NCBI RefSeq assembly: GCF_030247195.1
Contig: NC_080672.1
Coordinates: forward strand, 85,248,113-85,312,112
Length of the DNA: 64,000 bases
Reading direction: 5' to 3'
Source: Topomyia yanbarensis
Taxonomy: Eukaryota > Arthropoda > Insecta > Diptera > Culicidae
The notes below the pieces were generated by a model. It did not search any database. It saw only the letters and a list, made by a program, of their open reading frames with translations, and had not been told where the DNA came from. The position numbers were made by a program, and so were the translations under genes. The number at the start of each line of letters is the position of its first letter. The stretch's first letter is position 1. Below are positions 57,151 through 64,000 of the stretch, piece by piece.

Positions 57151-58530
57151 ATGAACTGCGAAATTTGTGCCTTGGACGCCTCTGCGGATTCGATTCTGTG
57201 GACGTGTGTTGGATGCCCAAGGAAGTATCATGCAGCTTGCATTGGCGTGACCGTGCAGCGGGGATCACTAAGGAGAAAGGACAGGAGATTGGTTGATGTC
57301 AACTCGTACATACTGCCATGCTGCGACTCGTGTCAGGAACTACTACATGGGAAAATTGCTTTCAACGGACTCGCCGAGCAGCAAAAACTTCTGGAAAAAC
57401 AAATACGAGAGAATACTGAAGTGATTCATCAACTAACATTTCAGCAAAACAAGCCGGACCTAGTACATGAGGCACTCGAAGGCCTAGAAATACTTCTCAC
57501 TACTGTTAAACAGGAATTGATTGCAATCAACAAAAATAGTACTCTAGCCGGCAGTGTTATTGCAATAAAAAACCACGTTACCTCTCTGCTCGACACAGCA
57601 ATTAAGTCAACATCAGATAGTGTATACGAATCGTTAAAAACAGTTACTTCGGAATTATCCGCCGATTTGCGTGACATGAACGCGGAAATAAGTCAGCTTA
57701 GTCAGCTGTCTTTAGACACAGCCAACAGTAATCCTTCAAATTCCACCCTAGGATACGAGATTCTCGACGAGTTGAAGTCGGTTTCAGTTGCCCTCAATGA
57801 AAACAAAAGCACCAGGCATCTACGGTCGTCACATGAATCAACGTTGCTGCCAGAAATTCTCAACGAGGTTAAATCGATGTCAGCATATGTATATGCGAAT
57901 AATAAGACCGCGCAATTGCTATCGCCGAATGACTCACGCCCCAGTTTGGAAATTGAATTAAATAACGCTATTAACTCAGGATGGCGTTTCTTGGGCACGA
58001 AAAAAGTATGGAAAGCTGACTGGAGTGAGTACGATGCGCGAGAAATAAATCGATTGAATCAACAAAAACAGGCGGATAAGGCTAGAAGGCGTAAAAAGAA
58101 ACAAATATTTAGAAACCGGAATACTAATATTAAAAACAACAACAACAACAATATTTTTCCACCTGATCAGAGACCCCCTGCAACAATAAACGATCGTTAT
58201 TATGGCCCGCCGGCCAATTTTTCCAATCGTAACTTTTTTAATCGTGCCAGTAGCTCCAGTCATAACCAAAACCGTCATCCAAATCATAGCTGCAACACGA
58301 ATTTTCTACCACCGGATAGAGTGCTTCTTGCAGCAGCCAAGGATCGTTTTTCCGGCCTACCTACAAATTATATTCCATCGATTCAATTTACACGAGGCGA
58401 GATTTTGAATCCCTACCCAGCACGTGATACATCAAGATCATCGCAACAATTAAATGCAGTAAATACGGAATGTTCGCCATCATCATCACCGTGTGAGGCA
58501 TGCCGCTTTCAACATTCGTGTTTTCGGTAG
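57151..58530 (+). CDS. CR1-like ORF1, PHD-finger protein (459 aa)
   Basis: ORF1 proteins of this clade bind element RNA and assist reverse transcription. The N-terminus has Cys3, Cys6, Cys19, Cys22, His27, Cys30, Cys57/58 and Cys61, which matches a PHD-type Cys4-His-Cys3 zinc finger. Residues 70-260 are predicted helical with heptad-like Leu/Ile spacing, likely a coiled coil for multimerisation. The C-terminal third is basic and Asn/Ser/Pro-rich, with two similar FLPPDR/FPPDQR segments that look like an internal duplication (PPDQRPPATINDRYYGPPANF and PPDRVLLAAAKDRFSGLPTNY). The stop lies 31 bases past the ORF2 ATG, so the two frames overlap. Confidence 0.85.
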   Translation: MNCEICALDASADSILWTCVGCPRKYHAACIGVTVQRGSLRRKDRRLVDVNSYILPCCDSCQELLHGKIAFNGLAEQQKLLEKQIRENTEVIHQLTFQQNKPDLVHEALEGLEILLTTVKQELIAINKNSTLAGSVIAIKNHVTSLLDTAIKSTSDSVYESLKTVTSELSADLRDMNAEISQLSQLSLDTANSNPSNSTLGYEILDELKSVSVALNENKSTRHLRSSHESTLLPEILNEVKSMSAYVYANNKTAQLLSPNDSRPSLEIELNNAINSGWRFLGTKKVWKADWSEYDAREINRLNQQKQADKARRRKKKQIFRNRNTNIKNNNNNNIFPPDQRPPATINDRYYGPPANFSNRNFFNRASSSSHNQNRHPNHSCNTNFLPPDRVLLAAAKDRFSGLPTNYIPSIQFTRGEILNPYPARDTSRSSQQLNAVNTECSPSSSPCEACRFQHSCFR

Positions 58531-61529
58531 TTTCGACACTTTCCTTAGAAGAAGAAAAAGACGAGTTTGCTGTTGAGCACAGTGTTTTCCAAGAATTAGA
58601 TAATGATGGTAGACTTTCCAATACAAAAAAGACTGCGACAGAATTATTAATGTATTGTCAAAATTTTAATAGGATGAAAAGTCCAGCCAAAATGGCAGAA
58701 ATTCATAAACGTATATTAGGTTCGTCATTTTTGGTTATATTAGGAACTGAAACTAGCTGGGACGATAGCGTAAAAAGTGAAGAAATTTTCGGCAGTGGTT
58801 TTAACGTATTCAGAGACGATCGAAATCTTCATGAATCTCAAAAGAAGTCTGGCGGGGGAGTCCTTGTGGGTATTTCGGCTCAATTTAATTCAGAAATTCT
58901 AGTCACAGTGAAGTTTAAGGAATTTGAACATGTGTGGGTTAAATCAAACATTGCCGGCGAAATGCATGTTTTTGCCTCTGTATATTTCCCACCAGAGCAT
59001 GCTAATATAACATCGTACGAAGCTTTTTTCCAAATTGCTGAACAAATTTTATCTGAACTCCCAGCCGAGGTTAAAGTTCACATTTACGGAGACTTTAACC
59101 AACGCAACGCAGATTTTATTCCGGACTCTGAAAACGAACATATTTTAATCCCAGTCGTGGGAGAAAACGAAACATTGCAGTATATTTTCGACAAAACTGC
59201 TAGCATAGGACTAAATCAAATAAATCACGTAAAAAATCGACAGAATTGCTATCTCGATCTTTTATTTACAAACATTCAGGAAGACTTCTGTGTATCTGAA
59301 TCTCTAACTCCTTTGTGGAAAAATGAAGCATTTCATACTGCTATTGAATTTTCCTTATTCATCCATGAAATTCAAAAACCCAGCGATTGTGACTTTGAAG
59401 AAGTCTTTGAATACCATAAAGCCAATTATGACAATATCAGGCGGAAGCTAAGTAGTGTCGACTGGCAAAATAGCCTTAGAAATGAAGAAAATATTGTAAC
59501 CGCAGTGGACGTATTTTACAAAATTATTTTCAAAATAATTTATGAAGAGGTGCCTATTAAGAAAAAAAGACGACACGGCAACTCGAAGCATCCCGTTTGG
59601 TATAATAGACAAATTAAGAGTTTGAAAAATAGGAAGCAAAAAGCCCATAAGCTATATAAGAAAAACCAAAATAATGAGGACTTGGAAAAATATTTCGACA
59701 TTTGCGATAAACTAAATATGGCCATAGATTCTGCACTTGCGGATTATAATTCAAAAACGGAACAGCAGATCAAATCTTGTCCAAAGAATTTTTTCAACTA
59801 CGTCAAAACTAAATTAAAATCAGACAATTTCCCATCAACAATGCACTTGGATGACAACGTACGTGATAACTCGGAAGAAATCTGCAACCTATTTGCAACA
59901 TTCTTCCAAGAAATATATACGACTTTTTCTGAACAAGACCGTGATCGCGATTACTTCGCTTTTCTTCCCGATTTTCCTTTGGATATTAGTGTCAATCATG
60001 TCATAGTGGAAGACATTTTCAATTCTCTAAAACATTTAGATGTATCAAAAGGTTCTGGCCCTGATGGAATCCCACCATTATTTATGAAAAACCTAGCAAC
60101 CGAGTTAACTGCCCTATTGTTCTGGCTGTTTAATATGTCTTTGCAATCTGGACAGTTCCCTAAAATATGGAAAAAATCTTTTTTAGTGCCTATATATAAA
60201 TCTGGCAAAAAATCTGACGTACGTAATTATCGTGGTATAGCCATAATCTCCTGTATTCCGAAACTTTTCGAATCAATCATTAACGAAAAAATATTTCTTC
60301 AAATAAAAAACAGAATTTCCAACCTCCAGCATGGCTTCTTCAAAGGTCGTTCGACCTCAACAAACTTACTAGAATTTATTAATTATACACTGATTGCAAT
60401 GGATAATGGAAACTACGTGGAGGCTTTTTATACAGACTTTAGTAAAGCATTTGATCGCATTGACATCCCAATGTTACTTTATAAATTGACAAAGATCGGC
60501 ATTGAGCCTGGGCTACTTACATGGTTAGAATCATATCTCTCCGAACGTCAGCAAATAATTAAATTTAATGGAAAGCAATCTAATCCAATTAAAGTCACCT
60601 CAGGAGTTCCACAAGGCTCTCATTTAGGCCCTCTATTGTTTATTTTATACGTGAACGATATCTCCTTCATTCTCAAAAAACTGAAAATACTAATTTATGC
60701 GGACGATATGAAACTTTATTTGGAGATAAGAAATGCCGAAGATATTAATACATTTCAAAACGAAATACAAATTTTCCACATGTGGTGTCAAAAAAGCCTC
60801 TTACAACTAAACGTGAAAAAGTGTAATTCAATAACCTTTAGTAGAAAACGACAAACACCGAATGTTGAGATTACCTTAGGAAATCAGACTGTAGTAAAAT
60901 GTGAAAGAATTAGGGATTTAGGTGTTATATTAGATTCAAAGTTAAATTTTATTGATCATTATAACACAATTATACACAAAGCTAACAACATGCTCAGTTT
61001 TATAAAACGCTTTAGCTATCATTTTGAAGATCCTTATACAATAAAAATATTATATATTGCATATGTTAGGTCGATATTGGAATATTGCAGTATTATTTGG
61101 TGCCCTTTTTCAAGCAGACATGAAGAACGAATAGAATCGGTACTAAAACAGTTTTTATTATTTGCCCTTCGTAAATTAGGATGGACAGCATTCCCTCTGC
61201 CATCTTATGAAGCACGCTGCTTGCTTATCAATATTCAAACATTAAAGGAGCGTCGCAAATTTGCAATGCTCTCATTCATTAATAATATCGTTTCGCATCG
61301 TATCGATTCAGCTGAAATTTTATCCAAATTGAACTTTTATGCACCTTCACGACAGCTACGAAATCGAAGTATATTTTCAATAACTCCTTTTCGCACAAAC
61401 TATGCAAAATATAGCCCCATAAATCGAATGATGTCTATTTATAATCACTATTGCGACTCAATTGATTTTACAATGTCTAAACTGAAACTAAAGCAATATT
61501 TTATACACAAAAGAAATTCTAACGCGTAA
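58500..61529 (+). CDS. CR1-like ORF2, endonuclease/reverse transcriptase (1009 aa)
   Basis: The first roughly 60 residues are non-conserved. An APE-type endonuclease follows, with LLMYCQNFNRM, TETSWD, SGGGVLVGI, YGDFNQ and LDLLFTN; the usual SDH is degenerate (EAFHTAIEF). The RT core (about residues 510-800) has KGSGPDGIPPLF, NYRGIAIISCIPKLFESI, QHGFFKGRSTSTNL, FYTDFSKAFDRID, SGVPQGSHLGPLLF and IYADDMKLYL, with the catalytic YADD intact. A thumb with LGVILDSKLNF and a C-terminal domain follow. No RNase H domain is present. The ATG at 58500 overlaps the end of ORF1 in the -1 frame. The frame is complete, so this may encode an active enzyme, although the SDH change in the endonuclease needs caution. 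Confidence 0.9.
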   Translation: MPLSTFVFSVVSTLSLEEEKDEFAVEHSVFQELDNDGRLSNTKKTATELLMYCQNFNRMKSPAKMAEIHKRILGSSFLVILGTETSWDDSVKSEEIFGSGFNVFRDDRNLHESQKKSGGGVLVGISAQFNSEILVTVKFKEFEHVWVKSNIAGEMHVFASVYFPPEHANITSYEAFFQIAEQILSELPAEVKVHIYGDFNQRNADFIPDSENEHILIPVVGENETLQYIFDKTASIGLNQINHVKNRQNCYLDLLFTNIQEDFCVSESLTPLWKNEAFHTAIEFSLFIHEIQKPSDCDFEEVFEYHKANYDNIRRKLSSVDWQNSLRNEENIVTAVDVFYKIIFKIIYEEVPIKKKRRHGNSKHPVWYNRQIKSLKNRKQKAHKLYKKNQNNEDLEKYFDICDKLNMAIDSALADYNSKTEQQIKSCPKNFFNYVKTKLKSDNFPSTMHLDDNVRDNSEEICNLFATFFQEIYTTFSEQDRDRDYFAFLPDFPLDISVNHVIVEDIFNSLKHLDVSKGSGPDGIPPLFMKNLATELTALLFWLFNMSLQSGQFPKIWKKSFLVPIYKSGKKSDVRNYRGIAIISCIPKLFESIINEKIFLQIKNRISNLQHGFFKGRSTSTNLLEFINYTLIAMDNGNYVEAFYTDFSKAFDRIDIPMLLYKLTKIGIEPGLLTWLESYLSERQQIIKFNGKQSNPIKVTSGVPQGSHLGPLLFILYVNDISFILKKLKILIYADDMKLYLEIRNAEDINTFQNEIQIFHMWCQKSLLQLNVKKCNSITFSRKRQTPNVEITLGNQTVVKCERIRDLGVILDSKLNFIDHYNTIIHKANNMLSFIKRFSYHFEDPYTIKILYIAYVRSILEYCSIIWCPFSSRHEERIESVLKQFLLFALRKLGWTAFPLPSYEARCLLINIQTLKERRKFAMLSFINNIVSHRIDSAEILSKLNFYAPSRQLRNRSIFSITPFRTNYAKYSPINRMMSIYNHYCDSIDFTMSKLKLKQYFIHKRNSNA

Positions 61530-61624
61530 GAGATTCAGTAAAAGCCGAAATTGCTTCATTTATACTAAATTCACGAAATATACACATTAGTAATTAAGGA
61601 AATCTGTAGTCTACATCGATTGAC

Positions 61625-61653
61625 GAAATAAATAAATAAATAAATAAAATAAA
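61625..61653 (+). repeat. (AAAT)n tail of the CR1-like element
   Basis: AAATAAATAAAT-type repeat at the 3' end, serving as the element's terminal microsatellite in place of poly(A). Confidence 0.8.
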
Positions 61654-61658
61654 TTTAG

Positions 61659-61809
61659 GTTCAAGAGTGCCTCTAGAGCAGCAGTAGGTGTTGCCGAGAA
61701 TGCAGCAGCCATCGCCATCAAGACCATCCTCTGAAGATGGTTTAACTTTGATTGAAATTTGAACTATGCCAGTATTGGTCTAACAATTGTTGTGTAGATC
61801 CATTGAATG
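61659..61809 (-). pseudogene. RT thumb fragment of the old RNase H-bearing non-LTR element
   Basis: Minus-strand translation gives IQWIYTTIVRPILA, then QSKLNHLQRMVLMAM and TPTAALEALLNL, a typical post-RT region of non-LTR ORF2. Upstream it joins 62777 across the TA-flanked MITE. Downstream it joins 56955 across the CR1-like element. Both joins keep the reading frame. Confidence 0.75.
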
Positions 61810-62776
61810 TACCGTAAACCAGGGTGACATTGATCACTTTTCGAAGTAATCATTGCATATTTTTAGACGCAACACATTTTTTTTAAGTTTAATATTTTTA
61901 AACCATGTACTGATGTATGGAGAACAAGATTGGATAGTTTTACCTAAAATCGCCGCTTGCAGCTATTTTTCCAAAAATGATTTCAAGTTGAAGTCCGTTT
62001 TCGTATTCCGGGGTGACTTTGATAACCTGTATGTTCACCCACATTAAGTTATTGATGTCAATGTTTTTCATTCAAATGTTTATTAGTTTAAACTAATTCT
62101 GGAAAGATACTCATTGTTAGTTAGATGTTAATTGGTATTATATAAAGTATTTCAATGTACTGCAAAATTCGAGTAACCAAAATTTATAACCGTATAATTT
62201 GTGTACAATAAAATAAATAAAAGGTTCTGAAAACCTTTAAAACTGCTAAAATTGTTTTATTTCAGTGCTTTATCAATGTACAAAAAGTTTCATCCATTTT
62301 AACAAGTTGGAATATTGAACAATAAAAAAATGTTGCGAATTGTAGCTTAAAGCAATTTGAAATTATTGCCAACTAGTTTCACAAAAAAAAGTATTTAAAA
62401 TAAACAAACTCTTAAAACTAAATTTGGCGCATCCCAATCTAAAGAAAAATAAAAAGCCACTTGTAATTTATTACCCTTGCTCAAATCTGAGATTTATTTG
62501 TTTTATAAAAAATAGACACTATACGAAGCTTTGTAAAAATAAGGTAAAATCAAAATTCGGTTTTTTGTAGTTTTGGTACCCAAAAACCGAACAATATACT
62601 CAAAAAGTATAACAAATCAGTATTTTATAAGTTTAGAGTAACAATCATTTCAAATTAAAATGATTCGATAGACTATTCTGGTTTAATAAGCGATCTACGA
62701 AAAAAGTTTCGAGTGATCAAAGTCACCCCGATGATCAAAGTCACCCCGATGATCAAAGTCACCCCGGTTTACGGTA
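61810..62776. mobile_element. TA-flanked MITE with GGTTTACGG ends
   Basis: The body 61812-62774 starts CCGTAAACCAGGGTGAC and ends GGGGTGAC-type sequence inverted into GGTTTACGG, with TA on both sides (61810-61811 and 62775-62776). Excising it with one TA restores the RT frame of the surrounding element, which confirms the boundaries. TA duplication suggests the Tc1/mariner group. The right end carries three tandem 18-bp units (TGATCAAAGTCACCCCGA at 62714, 62732 and 62750); the left end has a single diverged unit. The interior is AT-rich and non-coding. Confidence 0.82.
62714..62767. repeat. 18-bp minisatellite at the MITE end
   Basis: Three head-to-tail TGATCAAAGTCACCCCGA units. A related CCGGGGTGACTTTGATAA occurs inside the same MITE near 62009. 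Confidence 0.9.
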
Positions 62777-62777
62777 C

Positions 62778-63610
62778 TTAGGTTTGAGTCCCCAAGATTT
62801 GCCGAAAGCCCGTCTACATTGGCCGAAGGCCATGCAAGCTTTCTTGATCCTGAAATCGATGTAAGCTGTCCAATTATGTTTTGAGTCAAGAATTACTCCA
62901 ACGTGCTAAACGTGATCTGCGATTATGATTTCATGTTTTATTTGGATTAACTGATAGCCCAACATGAAGACACCATTGCTCAACAACACGTAAGGCTTGT
63001 TGCTTCAAGTCAAAAAGTGGGTTAATGAAAATACCGGTGATCATTATACGGTAATCATCGGCGAAAACATACGTTCCAAGTTCATTAAGTTTCTTCAACA
63101 AACCATCGGCGACAAGGTACCATAGAAGTGGTGACAGCACACCACCTTGAGGACATCCGCAGACATTGAGTTTCCTTATCTCTACTTGTCTTAACGATGA
63201 GCACAGACGTCGGTTGCTAAGCATTGCGTGTATTCAGTTTGTTATATATGAAGGTACTCCATGACCTCGCACTGCTTCCAAAATGGATTCGAAAAACATG
63301 TGTCAACACGTGATTGAATTGTGAAAAAGCTTTTTCAATATTGTAGACAACATTGTGTAACAGGGTGGTAGTAGACTTCCCCCGCTGATATGCATGTTGC
63401 ATTGCATACAGCGGGTGCTCGCCCAAGCTAACATCCCGATTGTAGTGGTCGATTAAACGTTCCACTGATTTGAGAAGGAAGGAGGTCAGACTGATCGGTC
63501 TAAAGCTCTTTACCTCCTCACAAGTGACGCGGCCACCTTTGGGAATGAATTTGACAGTTATTTTCCGCCACGCCAATGGAATGTATCCTGTTGCAAGACT
63601 ACAAATAAGA
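62778..63610 (-). pseudogene. Reverse transcriptase fragment of an old non-LTR element
   Basis: Minus-strand segments give SLATGYIPLAWRKITVKFIPKGG, SFRPISLTSFLLKSVERLID and QHAYQRGKSTTTLL (63217-63576), then a frame break with part of the core missing. Next come GCPQGGVLSPLLW and VFADDYRIM (62931-63224), and LGVILDSKHNW to GKSWGLKPK near 62780-62900. The FADD motif is present but frameshifts and a small internal deletion inactivate it. It continues at 61659-61809 and 56058-56955. The 5' side stops near 63610, so this copy is 5'-truncated. Confidence 0.82.
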
Positions 63611-64000
63611 ACCTTTTTTCAAAATATGCTTGAAGTGTTCATCAGAGCTTAAAATTCTCATACCTATTCGATGAACGACGAAATTCAGAGAATTCATTTT
63701 CGTCCTTTCCCTGCCTCTTTCGTCGCTAACTGCATGAAAAAATAAAACAATAAAGGCGATGTCCCCTCCTCTCTCGATTCTATGAAAACGAGTAGCAGCA
63801 GCAGCGACTTTCGTTTTCCTATGAGAATCCGAAGTTGCAATTTCGTTTTGATGCATGGTCAGTAATTTGCGACTCTCATTCATTAAATGAAATTAATGCA
63901 ATGTGCATCTAATAATGCAACTAGAACATAGTTAAAATGAGAAATATGCACACCGATCTGGCTTCCGTCTTACAATACCATCACTAGCTCGCAAATCTAC
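63611..64000. other. AT-rich DNA, no gene recognised
   Basis: No supported coding region or element end. A 94-codon minus-strand frame has no recognisable domain. Confidence 0.5.

Larger units (their letters stand above)
56956..61653 (+). mobile_element. CR1-like non-LTR retrotransposon, apparently intact (4.7 kb)
   Basis: It has a 5' UTR with tandem repeats (56956-57150), ORF1 (57151-58530), ORF2 (58500-61529) and a short 3' UTR ending in an (AAAT)n-type tail at about 61625-61653. A 5-bp TTTAG repeat flanks it (56951-56955 and 61654-61658). Removing the element with one TTTAG copy joins the host RNase H element in frame (ALLNL on one side, LKPLH on the other). Both ORFs are free of stops. 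A PHD finger in ORF1 and a microsatellite-like tail instead of poly(A) fit the CR1 clade, as in the T1/Q elements of Anopheles. Clade placement is by recalled motif pattern only. Confidence 0.85.

Overview
This window looks like a transposon-rich stretch of a mosquito genome, most likely a culicine (Aedes/Culex type). The evidence is the retrotransposon families present (LOA, R1, CR1-like and BEL/Pao), abundant CA/CATA microsatellites, AT-rich intergenic DNA and an insect-type fatty acyl-CoA reductase exon. There are no prokaryotic operons, CRISPR arrays or rRNA, and I recognised no tRNA gene. I can support one host coding exon, at 43838-44110. Everything else I can identify is mobile or repeat DNA. 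Element ends were placed by eye from target-site duplications (TSDs), terminal repeats and reading-frame continuity.

1-11.4 kb: remnants of LOA-clade non-LTR retrotransposons. A decayed minus-strand LOA copy (about 2064-11440) is split by a solo LTR (2460-9095, TSD GATG). That LTR is itself split by a full-length minus-strand R1-clade element, R1-A (2714-8349, TSD about 15 bp). A 213-bp (TA)n tract ends the LOA copy.

11.4-22 kb: AT-rich DNA with a 3.1-kb GC-ended hAT-like element (13698-16840, TSD ATTTTAAT), an ORF-less 2.26-kb retroposon-like insert (17867-20123, 19-bp TSD, TTATGC tail) and a piggyBac-like MITE (20789-21415 between TTAA sites).

22-35.2 kb: an array of a non-coding repeat family with a CA/CATA microsatellite and a palindromic CCTCCGG core. 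A 1.75-kb segment is duplicated (22464-24217 and 25370-35191). The second copy carries two independent 5'-truncated R1-clade insertions, R1-C (25969-29624) and R1-B (30844-35063), each inside an ACAY-type microsatellite. R1-B is a near twin of R1-A in the opposite orientation and has an intact ORF2.

35.2-43.5 kb: AT-rich DNA with small palindromic elements, a large inverted pair of the same repeat family, a 237-bp foldback element and imperfect tandem repeats. 43.8-44.1 kb holds the first coding exon of a fatty acyl-CoA reductase. Whatever follows (its intron, if the gene is intact) is filled with mobile DNA to the window edge.

45-64 kb: a decayed BEL/Pao integrase fragment, a 999-bp hAT-like MITE (TSD TGTATGAC), and an old minus-strand RNase H-bearing non-LTR element. 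Three insertions split the last of these: a BEL/Pao LTR element (48788-56052, 704-bp LTRs, TSD GATAC), an apparently intact CR1-like element (56956-61653, two long ORFs) and a TA-flanked MITE (61812-62774). Two of the three removals give a continuous host-element frame. The window therefore records at least two multi-layer insertion stacks, not a cooperating gene cluster.
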